From positions 1 to 64,000 of the forward strand of contig NZ_SEWF01000003.1 in the NCBI RefSeq assembly GCF_004168285.1: 64,000 nt of DNA, written 5' to 3'. The notes under the pieces were generated by a model. The model ran no database searches. It worked only from the letters and a program-made list of their open reading frames with translations, and had not been told where the DNA came from. This DNA comes from Emticicia agri (lineage in GTDB: Bacteria > Bacteroidota > Bacteroidia > Cytophagales > Spirosomataceae). This document shows, piece after piece, positions 56,130 to 64,000 of the stretch (position 1 is the stretch's first letter; each line of letters begins with the position of its first letter). The position numbers were made by a program, and so were the translations under genes.

Positions 56130-56768
56130 ATGATACTAAGTAAGTTTGAAGTGAAATTCTATCAGCAACTGGAGGAGTTTTTCCAGGAGCATGACTTCAA
56201 TCTGCACATAGATAACAAGCAATTTCGCAAAGCTACGCAAAACGGATTTCAGAATGTAATATTTTCTATTTCAGAAACACAAAAAGAATTCTGGATTGAA
56301 GTGAATTTTGGAGTACGGTATGAATTTATTGAGCAATTAGCCCAACAGTTTCTCAATAATGCCAGAGGGAACAGGTCTTCAGCCAATACGCTTGTGATTA
56401 GTTTCGGTAAGTTTCAGAATCTTAAATACTTCAGATTCAAGGTAACAGATGAACAAGAGTTATATAAGATTTTAGAAGAGATTAAAAGTTTTTTCAAACT
56501 CCGGGGGTTCAGGTTCTTAGAAGAAGCGGCTTGTTTAGAAAAAATCAACGATCTGATTAATGATATGCCTACCAAGCCTTGCAGGTATTTGTATAATCAG
56601 ATTCATCGGTGCTTTAAAGGTGTAATTGCCGCAAAACTGACAGATAACCATAGTTTTACGACAATTACAAATATTTACCGACACTTTTTATTAAAAAACG
56701 GTTCAGACGAAGAGTTACTGAACTATGAACGCCTGGTTAGTTTTCTTCATTTTTATAGTCCGAATTAA
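56130..56768 (+). CDS. Protein of unknown function, DUF4304-like N-terminal part
   Basis: 212 aa, no signal peptide, cytoplasmic. The N-terminal half (FYQQLEEFFQEHDFNLHIDNKQFRK ... IFSISETQKEFWIEVNFGVRYEFIEQL) has the look of DUF4304-type proteins: a helix, then a beta-hairpin with aromatic residues. The C-terminal half is helical (ITNIYRHFLLKNGSDEELLNYERLVSFLHF). I cannot name a function. Its last 4 bp overlap the convergent GIN-domain gene. It is divergent from the TonB receptor. Confidence 0.65.
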   Translation: MILSKFEVKFYQQLEEFFQEHDFNLHIDNKQFRKATQNGFQNVIFSISETQKEFWIEVNFGVRYEFIEQLAQQFLNNARGNRSSANTLVISFGKFQNLKYFRFKVTDEQELYKILEEIKSFFKLRGFRFLEEAACLEKINDLINDMPTKPCRYLYNQIHRCFKGVIAAKLTDNHSFTTITNIYRHFLLKNGSDEELLNYERLVSFLHFYSPN

Positions 56769-57481
56769 TCTTTCTCCACTTTACTGCTGCCTGATAAATT
56801 AGAGTTCACCTGAGGATTCCCACGGTATCTCACTTTACTTGCTCCACTTGCTCTTACGTTTAGCTGCCCACTTACATTTACCCTGCCGCTACTTGCACCA
56901 GATACATCAAGCGTTGCTTTTTCTACAACCGTATCGAAGGCATTTAATTTAGAAGCACCTGATAAATCTATTTCCATTTCTTTGCCGCTTCCTTCTATGT
57001 CTAATTCTGAGGCACCTGATAAATCAATTTCATAAAACCTTGCTTTTGCTGATAGGGTAGCTCTTGAAGAACCGGATAAATCAATTTCTAATTCATCAAG
57101 GTTATCGAAACCCTCAATGTAGGAAGTAGATGCTCCTGAAAAATCAATTTCTTTCACCGTAGGCATCTCAATGTCAATTTCCATACGATAACGCCTGACA
57201 CGCCAGTTGGCATAATAGATTTTTAACTCACCATTATTTACTTTTACAATCAAATCATCAATATCACGGCTATCACCATTGGCTTGTATTTTGAAATCGT
57301 TACCTTGTTTTACATTGATATGAAAGGCATTACCCATTTCTAATTTATCGAAATTCCGTAAATTAAAAGTTTTATCTTCCGGATTACGAGGTTCGATTCC
57401 TTGTTGCAAAAGTCCACATGAGCTAATACTGAAGGCTACTATTATAATAGCTACTGCACTGTTTAATCTTAAGTTTTTCAT
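56765..57481 (-). CDS. GIN-domain (DUF2807) lipoprotein
   Basis: 238 aa from the ATG at 57481, chosen because the lipoprotein signal starts there (MKNLRLNSAVAIIIVAFSISSC, Cys22). The head GIN domain opens with NLRNFDKLEMGNAFHINVKQGNDFKI. The C-terminal 120 residues form a right-handed beta-helix built from repeats with the core [D/N][L/F]SG[A/S]S, visible eight times (DFSGAS, DLSGSS, DLSGAS, DLSGAS, DVSGAS and so on). The adhesin-like helix would face the periplasm or surface. Function unknown. Confidence 0.88.
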   Translation of the reverse strand: MKNLRLNSAVAIIIVAFSISSCGLLQQGIEPRNPEDKTFNLRNFDKLEMGNAFHINVKQGNDFKIQANGDSRDIDDLIVKVNNGELKIYYANWRVRRYRMEIDIEMPTVKEIDFSGASTSYIEGFDNLDELEIDLSGSSRATLSAKARFYEIDLSGASELDIEGSGKEMEIDLSGASKLNAFDTVVEKATLDVSGASSGRVNVSGQLNVRASGASKVRYRGNPQVNSNLSGSSKVEKD

Positions 57482-57691
57482 AATCGTTTTTGTTTGTATT
57501 TGTGTGTATGACAAACGAAAAAAGCTGAACCCCTATTCGACAAACCTATTTTTTTGAAAATTTTTCTCACCTCTCAAAATTCAGAATATTTTATTATGGG
57601 TTATTAAAAAAAATTACTGAAAGTAAATGGGGGTATGGGCTTGTTGAGTTGTCACATAAAAAAATCCGTTTATCAAATTCCACTATCGAAC

Positions 57692-57719
57692 TTTGCATAG
57701 AAAAAGCTATGTTTGCATA
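57692..57719 (+). promoter_or_regulatory. Candidate promoter and repeat before the ECF sigma gene
   Basis: TATGTTTG (57708-57715) matches TAnnTTTG. TTTGCATA occurs at 57692-57699 and again at 57712-57719, 20 bp apart, overlapping that box. No well-spaced -33 element is visible, so the promoter may use another sigma factor or an activator. Confidence 0.4.
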
Positions 57720-57738
57720 AACTTTCAAATTTTATTCG

Positions 57739-58341
57739 GTGCAATTATCGGAGCAAGAAATAGTTGGTGCAATCAGGCAGGGGAATGAACGTATTTTCGA
57801 GACAATTTTTCGGAAATACTATCAGAGCTTATGCAATTATGCCAATTCTATGCTGAAAGAGATGGACGAAGCTGAAGAAATTGTACAGAACTTATTTTCT
57901 GGTATCTGGGAGAAAAGAGCAGAGTTAGAAATAAGTATATCATTGAAATCTTATTTGTACAGGGCTGTTCATAATCATTGTCTGAACAGAATTAAGCACC
58001 TGAAAATAAGAGAAGAATATCAGCAATACGCCAGCAACTACCACGAAAACTCTTATGAGTCGGTAGGGCAATCGGTCATGAAAAATGAATTAGAGAGACG
58101 AATTGAGGAAGCAATTGAGAAGTTACCTGAGCAATGTCGCCTGATTTTCAGACTGAGCCGTTTTGAAGAATTAAAATACCATGAGATTGCCGAAAAATTG
58201 GGTATTTCGCCTAAAACGGTAGAAAACCAAATTGGAAAAGCATTAAAGATTCTGAGAACAGATTTAGCAGAGTATCTGCCACTGATTGTCTTACTGATAG
58301 ATGGATTGGTAAGCGTAAGAAACGATTACTGGTATATTTGA
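57739..58341 (+). CDS. ECF-type RNA polymerase sigma factor (FecI-like)
   Basis: 200 aa with a GTG start. Region 2 begins IFRKYYQSLCNYANSMLKEMDEAEEIVQNLFSGIW, region 4 is LPEQCRLIFRLSRFEELKYHEIAEKLGISPKTVENQIGKALKILR. The length and motifs fit the FecI-like ECF group typical of Bacteroidota. It is followed 27 bp later by a FecR anti-sigma gene, then by an STN-domain surface protein. Signal flow would be outer membrane, FecR, then sigma. Confidence 0.92.
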   Translation: MQLSEQEIVGAIRQGNERIFETIFRKYYQSLCNYANSMLKEMDEAEEIVQNLFSGIWEKRAELEISISLKSYLYRAVHNHCLNRIKHLKIREEYQQYASNYHENSYESVGQSVMKNELERRIEEAIEKLPEQCRLIFRLSRFEELKYHEIAEKLGISPKTVENQIGKALKILRTDLAEYLPLIVLLIDGLVSVRNDYWYI

Positions 58342-58368
58342 ATAGCCTGACAGATAAAAATACTAAAC

Positions 58369-59382
58369 TTGAATACGAATAATTCTGATAACAACGAAGA
58401 CCTTTTAGGCAAATTTCTGGCACAGGAAACTGATGTACAAGAGAATGCCTTGGTTGAAAAATGGCTTCAGGAAAATGAAGGAAATCAGAAAGAGTTAGAT
58501 GATTATGCTTTTATCTGGGATAAAACCAATCAGTTAAAAGAGCAATTTTCACAAACTGTAGATACAGATGCAGCCTGGTTGAAAGTGAAGTCAAAAATGG
58601 ATTCAATTAGTGAAACCAAGGTTGTTTCGATGCCAATTGCGCCCAAGAAAAACAAATTTTTTACCTTAGGTGTTGCGGCAAGCATTAGTGTTCTTCTGAC
58701 CGTAGGTATATTATTCTATTTATTCAAAAATTCGGCTCCTGAACTTATTTCGTTAAAAACTACACATAATACTTTAGAACAAACCCTGCCCGACGGATCG
58801 GTAGTATTTTTAAACGCAAATACCACCATAACCTATCCCGAGAACTTTAAGGGTGATATGCGTGAAGTTAATTTAACTGGCGAAGCATTTTTTGACATCA
58901 AAAGAGATGAAACAAAAGCTTTTTTGATTCATGCCAATGGGTCTGATGTTAAGGTATTGGGAACTTCGTTTAACGTGCGGGCTTATAATAAAAATGTAGA
59001 AGTAAGTGTAGAAACCGGAAAAGTACAATTTAAAAATAAGTCTAAGGCTACGCTATTAGTGGCAGGTGAAAAAGCGGCTTTTGAAGCTGAAAAAGATACT
59101 ATTAAAAAGCAGGTGTTAATTGATAAAAATGCTTTTGCCTATAAAACAAAAATATTTGTTTTTGAAAACTCAAGCCTTGAACATGTAGCTAAAGTATTGG
59201 AAGAGGGGTATCATGTAAATATTTCCTTAAAAAATAATCGTATTAAAGCGTGTCGCCTGACTACCAGATTTGATAATGAAACTCTTCCTGATGCATTGAA
59301 TATCATTGCCGAAACGCTGAATCTGACTCTGAGCTCAAAAGGAGAGAAATATGTATTGGATGGTGAGGGTTGTGCTGAATAA
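58369..59382 (+). CDS. FecR-family anti-sigma factor
   Basis: 337 aa with a TTG start, 27 bp after the sigma gene. A cytoplasmic N-terminal part (DLLGKFLAQETDVQENALVEKWLQ), one membrane helix (about residues 97-120, FTLGVAASISVLLTVGILFYLF), the periplasmic FecR domain (LPDGSVVFLNANTTITYPENF ... GEAFFDIKRDETKAFLIHANGSDVKVLGTSFNVRAY) and the C-terminal STN-binding-like DUF4974 (SLEHVAKVLEEGYHVNISLKN). It would hold the sigma factor until an STN domain on an outer-membrane protein signals. Confidence 0.92.
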   Translation: MNTNNSDNNEDLLGKFLAQETDVQENALVEKWLQENEGNQKELDDYAFIWDKTNQLKEQFSQTVDTDAAWLKVKSKMDSISETKVVSMPIAPKKNKFFTLGVAASISVLLTVGILFYLFKNSAPELISLKTTHNTLEQTLPDGSVVFLNANTTITYPENFKGDMREVNLTGEAFFDIKRDETKAFLIHANGSDVKVLGTSFNVRAYNKNVEVSVETGKVQFKNKSKATLLVAGEKAAFEAEKDTIKKQVLIDKNAFAYKTKIFVFENSSLEHVAKVLEEGYHVNISLKNNRIKACRLTTRFDNETLPDALNIIAETLNLTLSSKGEKYVLDGEGCAE

Positions 59383-59474
59383 TCCACACCTATTTACAGA
59401 ATTAATAGTTGAAAAAATAAATTTTTATAGGGGAAAAAGTGTTGTGAGGTGTCATAGCTTCAAAAAAGTAATTT

Positions 59475-61409
59475 ATGAAAAAGCTATTAACGTTTATTTT
59501 TTTATTACATCTTTCCCAGTCTTTTGCTCAGAACATACCTCCACTTGAAAGGATTATTACCATAAGAATCAATAATGTAAAATTAGATAATGCACTTAAA
59601 AACATTTCAGGTGCAGGCAATTTCAGTTTTTCTTATAACCCTAACGAAATTGACATTAATAAGCGTGTTACGGTTTCTGTTCAGAACCAATCTGTAAGAG
59701 AAGTACTGACTATGATTTTTGGTAATACGGCTACCTTCAGAAATAAGGGTAACTATATTATTCTCAAAAAAAATGACGAAGAGCCGAAAAAGGATTTTTT
59801 CGTGATGGGCTACGTTTCAGACGGGGAAACGGGCTTGAAAATTGAAAAAGCCAGTGTGTACGAGCCTATTACACTTGCTTCTGCCGTCACTAACCAATAT
59901 GGGTATTACCGCCTGAAAATTCCTGTTACACTCTCAAATATAAGCATACAGGTACGCAAACAAAATTATCATAATGAAGAATTGACGGTTAAAAGTAAAG
60001 CCAATACAACATTGAATGTGATGCTTTTGCCAATTAAACCAATACAGGTTTCGGCAAAAAAACTGGAACCAATTGCTATTAAAACCGATACATTACCCCT
60101 GAAAAAAATAGATAGTATAGTACCTCTAAAAATTGCACCATTGGTTTTAGCCAAAAAAGATTCAACTGTTGAAGTGTCAACAAAGTTAGACTATCAGGAT
60201 TACTGGAATGAAACTAAAGACAGGCTGCTCACAGCTCAAAGACACATAACCGACTGGTTAATAACAACCAGACAGAATATTCACTTGAACAATATCGGAG
60301 ATACAATTTATCGTCCGGTACAAGTATCTTTTCTGCCATTTGTTGGTACTAATCATTACCTGAGTGGGAATGTAATCAATGATTATTCTTTGAATGTTAT
60401 TGCTGGATACTCTTTAGGGGTAAGAAAACTTGAAATAGGTGGCTTTTTGAACCTGGTGAGGGGTAAAGTAGGTGGAATACAGGCCGCAGGATTTGCCAAT
60501 CTGGTAGGGGAGAGTGTAAAAGGAATACAGGCCGGAGGGTTCGCCAATGTGGTGGGGAAAAGTGTTTATGGAGTACAGGGAGCAGGGTTTGGCAATTTGG
60601 TTTTCAGGAGTTTTAGTGGGGTACAAGGAGCCGGTTTTGCTAATATGGTGTTACATAGTACCAGAAATGCAGTGCAAGGGGCAGGATTTGGCAATATAGT
60701 ATTAGGCAATGGAAGCGGTGTTCAGGCTGCAGGTTTTGGTAATGTGGTAGGTGGTAATTTTGATGGTGTACAAGCCTCAGGATTTTTTAATTATGTAGGT
60801 GAAAACTTCAAAGGTATGCAGGTAGGGGTTATAAATATTGCCACTCGGGTTAATGGTGGGCTACAGATAGGAGTATTAAACTTTGCAGAAGAATCTAATT
60901 CAATTCCTATAGGTTTGGCGAGCTTTGTAAAAAGGGGAGGGTATCGCCGTTTTGAATTAAGTACTGATGAAGTGAATCTGGCGAATGTTACCTTTAAAAC
61001 AGGTGTTAAACGATTCTATAATATTTTTACTGCTGGATATAGTTTTGGTGAATTTAATAAACCTTTATTCAGTTTTGGCTATGGGTTGGGTACCGCTTGG
61101 CGATTAAACAGAACATTCTGGCTGAATTTTGATATTGTAAGTTCTCGCTTGCAGAATGATGTCTATGATTGGGAACTCAACCAGTTGATTCGTGGTAGTT
61201 TAGGATTAGAGGTACATCTTACGCCTCGCATAGCCTTATTTGTAGCACCTACCATTAATTTTCATGCCACACAAGAATCAGAGATTAATTTAGGGCAGTT
61301 CAGTAGATTTAAGTTCTATGAGCAAGAGGGGAGATATTTTGGCGAAAGAGCTTCTTTATCTTCATGGATCGGTTATCAGGCCGGAATCAGAATTTGTAAT
61401 CTGAATTGA
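59475..61409 (+). CDS. STN-domain protein with LA_2272-type surface repeats
   Basis: 644 aa. Signal peptide ending SQSFAQ (residue 19), an STN domain (about 28-95, ITIRINNVKLDNALKNISGAGNFSFSY), a carboxypeptidase-like domain (about 108-190), a linker, then nine tandem repeats of about 16 residues between about 333 and 475 with the core G[V/I]Q[G/A]AGF[G/A]N[L/V/M]V, and a final beta-rich barrel-like region. There is no TonB plug or TonB-type barrel, which is unusual behind FecI/FecR. The STN domain should still reach FecR. Ligand and role are unknown. Confidence 0.8.
   Translation: MKKLLTFIFLLHLSQSFAQNIPPLERIITIRINNVKLDNALKNISGAGNFSFSYNPNEIDINKRVTVSVQNQSVREVLTMIFGNTATFRNKGNYIILKKNDEEPKKDFFVMGYVSDGETGLKIEKASVYEPITLASAVTNQYGYYRLKIPVTLSNISIQVRKQNYHNEELTVKSKANTTLNVMLLPIKPIQVSAKKLEPIAIKTDTLPLKKIDSIVPLKIAPLVLAKKDSTVEVSTKLDYQDYWNETKDRLLTAQRHITDWLITTRQNIHLNNIGDTIYRPVQVSFLPFVGTNHYLSGNVINDYSLNVIAGYSLGVRKLEIGGFLNLVRGKVGGIQAAGFANLVGESVKGIQAGGFANVVGKSVYGVQGAGFGNLVFRSFSGVQGAGFANMVLHSTRNAVQGAGFGNIVLGNGSGVQAAGFGNVVGGNFDGVQASGFFNYVGENFKGMQVGVINIATRVNGGLQIGVLNFAEESNSIPIGLASFVKRGGYRRFELSTDEVNLANVTFKTGVKRFYNIFTAGYSFGEFNKPLFSFGYGLGTAWRLNRTFWLNFDIVSSRLQNDVYDWELNQLIRGSLGLEVHLTPRIALFVAPTINFHATQESEINLGQFSRFKFYEQEGRYFGERASLSSWIGYQAGIRICNLN
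60471..60902 (+). repeat. Degenerate 48-bp tandem repeats (surface-repeat coding)
   Basis: Nine units of about 16 codons, each with the core G-[V/I/L/M]-Q-x-[A/G/S/V]-G-[F/V]-x-N, read in frame in the STN-domain gene. Units differ from each other at the DNA level, so recent slippage is not evident. Confidence 0.7.
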
Positions 61410-61420
61410 AAGTGTAAAAT

Positions 61421-61446
61421 AAGTGCCTTGAATTTTCAAGGCACTT
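61421..61446. terminator. Bidirectional terminator
   Basis: AAGTGCCTTGA (61421-61431) pairs perfectly with 61436-61446 across a 4-nt loop, with a T run further on the plus strand. It lies between the surface-repeat gene and the convergent gene at 61454. Confidence 0.75.
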
Positions 61447-61453
61447 GCCATTT

Positions 61454-62236
61454 TTAGAATCTATATCCAATATTAAATCCAAGCCCTCTAAGATTGAGTA
61501 GTTTCAGATTACGGGCGTTTTCTACTCTAACACCTGATTTATCAACATCTAATGCCAGATATTGCTCGTTAATTTTAAATGTATCAATGATTTTTGCTCT
61601 TAAGTCTTTAATAAACTGTTCGTCGTAGCCTTCCAGGTCTTGTTTAGATTCGCCAAAAATGGTTACTTTTCCATAGTGCCCACCGATAATAAACCAATCG
61701 AAAGTAAACCGATTTCCTAAACGAAACTGCTTGCCAAGCATTAAACCTCCTGAATATGTTTTAATCTGTGTATCTACAGGCAGTTCAACTCTGGCCATTA
61801 CTCCACGGTATTCCATGTCTACAAATACAGGTGCTTTCCCAAAATAGCTGTTATACCTGCCAAAAACAGCAATGTATGTGCCGATAGGTGCAGACTTGTT
61901 TTTACCCAGATAAAAACGAAACTCAGGTGTCAGGTTAAATGTACCAACTGTCGCTTCACCTTTTTTTACATTCGCCAGACTTATGTAATCTATTCTACTG
62001 TCGGCTGCATCAATGTATCTTTCTACTGTTCTGGCAAAAGGCACTCGTTTTACCGGCCTGTAACCTGCCCCTAAAGTAAGACTTATCTTCTTGCCCAATA
62101 CTTTTTCGTATTGCAGAGAGTAAGTACCCAGAGTAAGTGCTGAAAGATTGAGTTTCAGTACACTTGTCGGAGATTCCTGAGAGAAACATAAAAATGAAAA
62201 ACAAACATAAAAGGCTGTAATGGAAGTAGTTTTCAC
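61454..62236 (-). CDS. Outer-membrane beta-barrel protein (DUF3575-like)
   Basis: 260 aa. Signal peptide ending SFLCFSQ (residue 19). KLNLSALTLGTYSLQYEKVLGKKISLTLGAGYRP is the typical opening of DUF3575-type barrels; LTPEFRFYLGKNKS and YSGGLMLGKQFRLGNRFTFDWFIIGGHYG follow, and the protein ends LRGLGFNIGYRF with a C-terminal phenylalanine, as in many outer-membrane barrels. Function unknown. It is followed upstream by a small gene read in the same direction, 44 bp away. Confidence 0.8.
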   Translation of the reverse strand: MKTTSITAFYVCFSFLCFSQESPTSVLKLNLSALTLGTYSLQYEKVLGKKISLTLGAGYRPVKRVPFARTVERYIDAADSRIDYISLANVKKGEATVGTFNLTPEFRFYLGKNKSAPIGTYIAVFGRYNSYFGKAPVFVDMEYRGVMARVELPVDTQIKTYSGGLMLGKQFRLGNRFTFDWFIIGGHYGKVTIFGESKQDLEGYDEQFIKDLRAKIIDTFKINEQYLALDVDKSGVRVENARNLKLLNLRGLGFNIGYRF

Positions 62237-62280
62237 CGGATTTTTTAAGTAAGGTTAATACAATAAATAAAGAAAGCGGA

Positions 62281-62499
62281 TTAATTAAGATTATCGTCTT
62301 TGGTGGACTGATAGAATGAGTTAATGGTTGCCATTTCTTTAATTAAAAAGGTTTGCAATTGCTCATTAAATTCTTTTTTATCCTCGTCAGACAAAGATTC
62401 ATACAGGTCTTTTAATTCCTGATTGATAGAAGCTTTTTCAGCTTCTGACGAAGAGTTCATAGCCCTTATATGATATGATTTAAGGTTAAAATCTTTCAT
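62281..62499 (-). CDS. Small acidic cytoplasmic protein, unknown
   Basis: 72 aa, no signal peptide or membrane helix. Almost entirely charged and helical (SSSEAEKASINQELKDLYESLSDEDKKEFNEQLQTFLIKEM), so one or two helices are expected. The ORF has a clear start, normal codon use and lies 44 bp before the beta-barrel gene, in the same direction. It might be co-transcribed with it. I do not recognise the family. Confidence 0.6.
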   Translation of the reverse strand: MKDFNLKSYHIRAMNSSSEAEKASINQELKDLYESLSDEDKKEFNEQLQTFLIKEMATINSFYQSTKDDNLN

Positions 62500-62558
62500 T
62501 GATTATTTTTAATCTCTCTTATTAAACACAATATTGTTCATTTAATTGCAAAGAAAGT

Positions 62559-64000
62559 TTATTTTTCAGTAGAATTAACTAAAAAATAAACTATCCTACA
62601 GGCATTGCCTTTACTTTGAGGGTTTTTACTGCTACTTACTTTTAATTGAAGCGTATGTTTTTTGTCGGTAAGACCTGCGGCAAACAATTTGTACCAGGGT
62701 AAATGCAAAAAGTGACTCCATTGAGTATATAAATCCATGGTTTTATAGAGGCCACCATCAATGCGATACAAAACTTGTCCGGCATCCGGCCCTGAAACTA
62801 ATCCTATCCCTATGGCATTGCCTGTAAAAGTCAGAGATAAAGCGGCATCTGAGGAAGTTGCTTCAAGAACAGGGCAATTAACAAAACCTTCGCGTGTTCC
62901 GATTCCATCAGATGGTTGCCACTTTTCAATTATTTTCCATCCCTGCTGTATTTTTGCCTCATGAATAGCGATATATTTACCACCTTCAAAATTCTTAGGC
63001 TCTAACGGTTTGGTTAATTGAATACTTTCTGATAAAACTACGTTAACTGGTAGAAAGTTTTTGTAGGCTTCATGCAAAAGGAATTTCATGCTTTGGTAAT
63101 AAATTTCCTGACCAAAAGGTGAGGGGTGTAAATCTTTAAAATCATACTCCCAACTGAATTCTCTAGCAGCTAATCGGTCAGCTATTTCTTTGGCCAGATT
63201 AATAGAAGGCAACTGGTAATGGTTAGCTACTGCCTCATGATTCATAATTTCCAACGGAATAAACCCTTTTTGATAATCTGCCGTTTTATCAGGATCAGCA
63301 AAAGACATTAAAACTATATCTATTGCAGGATTACTTTTTTTGGCATGGCGTATAATTCCTTCCAAAGCTCTTATTTGGGTCAGACTGTCGGTTTCGTTGG
63401 TGTGGTCGTTTACAGCGGCTTCAACAAATAATAAATCTGGTTTACCTTTCCTGAGAACATCTTGTTCAAAACGAAAAGCATGAGGCAGGCTCCCCAATGA
63501 GGGTATTCCGGCATTAATAAATGTAAAAGACTTTTCAGGGAATCTCTCTTGCAGATATTTGCTTACTTTATCTCTCCACCCTTTATTGTGCGTAATAGAA
63601 CCGCCTAAATAAGTTACTGTGATAGTTTGTTTCTGCTGTAAAGTCTGGTAGAAGTGCGAAAGCCCAGCTCGTAGCTGTACATAATCAGCTTTGGGCAATG
63701 GCTGTATAACAGGTGTAGAATGTTGAATCACGAAATCAGCCCACCACTCAGGGTGTTCGATTGGAAAATGATGCCCTTCTAAAGTTTGTGGGCCACGACT
63801 CATGCTATATACGTAAGCAGTACCACCCAACTTCTGGTATCTTTCTACTAAGGGGAATGTATTTTCTTCTACTGGGACTAATTTATCTTTTAACCCTATA
63901 ATATGTAGAAGAGGTACTTTATGTGCCGCTAAGCCTTCTAAATGGTCTAAAGGATTATCGTCGTAGGCTAATGCTTTTTCTTCCGTAAAGCTATATACTT
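62559..64000 (-). CDS. Fused alpha/beta-hydrolase and SGNH-hydrolase (5' part beyond the window)
   Basis: At least 479 codons, open to the right edge. A TTG at 63828-63830 could pass for a start, but the frame continues upstream without a stop and encodes the end of an alpha/beta-hydrolase: LLHIIGLKDKLVPVEENT holds the catalytic Asp region and GHHFPIEHPEWW the catalytic His region. From about 63680 downward the same frame encodes an SGNH hydrolase with LGGSITHNKGW (Ser), GIPSLGS, VEAAVNDHTNE and DLHPSPFG (Asp-His). The protein probably removes acyl groups from a polysaccharide. A beta-sandwich C-terminal domain follows. Confidence 0.82.
   Translation of the reverse strand, partial: VYSFTEEKALAYDDNPLDHLEGLAAHKVPLLHIIGLKDKLVPVEENTFPLVERYQKLGGTAYVYSMSRGPQTLEGHHFPIEHPEWWADFVIQHSTPVIQPLPKADYVQLRAGLSHFYQTLQQKQTITVTYLGGSITHNKGWRDKVSKYLQERFPEKSFTFINAGIPSLGSLPHAFRFEQDVLRKGKPDLLFVEAAVNDHTNETDSLTQIRALEGIIRHAKKSNPAIDIVLMSFADPDKTADYQKGFIPLEIMNHEAVANHYQLPSINLAKEIADRLAAREFSWEYDFKDLHPSPFGQEIYYQSMKFLLHEAYKNFLPVNVVLSESIQLTKPLEPKNFEGGKYIAIHEAKIQQGWKIIEKWQPSDGIGTREGFVNCPVLEATSSDAALSLTFTGNAIGIGLVSGPDAGQVLYRIDGGLYKTMDLYTQWSHFLHLPWYKLFAAGLTDKKHTLQLKVSSSKNPQSKGNACRIVYFLVNSTEK

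Noticed and set aside
56842-57180. Repeated short motifs that could suggest a CRISPR or tandem repeat
   Set aside because: They encode the SGAS beta-helix repeats of the GIN-domain protein; spacing is irregular and there are no unique spacers.
60471-60902. 48-bp period repeats as a CRISPR array
   Set aside because: The repeats are in frame, degenerate and coding, and no cas genes are present in the window.
63828-63830. TTG as the start of the SGNH hydrolase gene
   Set aside because: The frame continues upstream to the window edge and encodes a recognisable alpha/beta-hydrolase end, so this codon is internal leucine.

Overview
The window is about 64 kb of low-GC chromosomal DNA from a Bacteroidota bacterium, most likely a Cytophagales member of the Emticicia/Arcicella/Flectobacillus type (inference). 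The evidence is the gene content: several TonB-dependent receptors with carboxypeptidase-like N-terminal extensions, DUF4249, DUF3857, GSCFA, DUF2490 and GIN-domain proteins, FecI/FecR signalling, LytS/LytTR two-component pairs, two proteins with type IX secretion (T9SS) C-terminal sorting domains, promoter -7 boxes of the TAnnTTTG type, and A-rich leaders without Shine-Dalgarno sequences. I see no rRNA, tRNA, CRISPR array or prophage. The only recognisable insertion sequence is an IS982-family element at the left edge.

Layout. 1-1006: IS982 element. 1081-4288: MsbA-like ABC exporter, then a convergent Tat-exported Gfo/Idh/MocA oxidoreductase. 4569-8958 (minus): haem/iron uptake cassette (HmuY-like lipoprotein and TonB receptor behind a promoter with two identical 13-bp palindromes), then a small secreted protein. 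9389-12517: operon of ABC ATPase, permease and exported thioredoxin-like protein. 12528-14304: LytTR regulator and LytS-type kinase (minus). 14544-21878: housekeeping block (DUF5694, YicC, enolase, FtsB-like, Mrp, DUF2071, GSCFA), containing a 162-bp imperfect palindrome after eno. 22287-28847: DUF2490 protein, a second LytS/LytTR pair, an STN-type TonB receptor and a DUF4249 lipoprotein. Three paired 21-bp-spaced direct repeats sit before the transcription units here and look like LytTR operators. 29063-41658: exported phosphodiesterase-fold enzyme, two DUF3857/transglutaminase-like proteins, sorbosone-type dehydrogenase with cytochrome c, hpt, a TPR protein, a secreted purple acid phosphatase, an Lrp regulator and a Rossmann-fold protein. 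41724-45147: beta-barrel protein, radA, lipoprotein.

45133-51697 is the most interesting part. A WYL-domain regulator is divergent from a T4 Rnl1-like RNA ligase that overlaps a COG3541-type nucleotidyltransferase. After an unknown small protein and an AraC/SDR pair comes a T4 PseT-like polynucleotide kinase/3'-phosphatase. Ligase plus end-healing enzyme is the T4 tRNA-repair toolkit, here chromosomal and apparently under a WYL regulator whose own -7 box lies in a palindrome between the divergent genes.

51709-64000: TonB receptor and secreted M1 aminopeptidase operon, unknown protein, GIN-domain lipoprotein, an ECF sigma/FecR pair followed by an STN-domain protein that carries a tandem surface-repeat region instead of a TonB barrel, an outer-membrane protein, a small protein, and a hydrolase fusion (alpha/beta-hydrolase plus SGNH) running off the right edge. 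Many genes end in strong hairpin terminators, listed individually.
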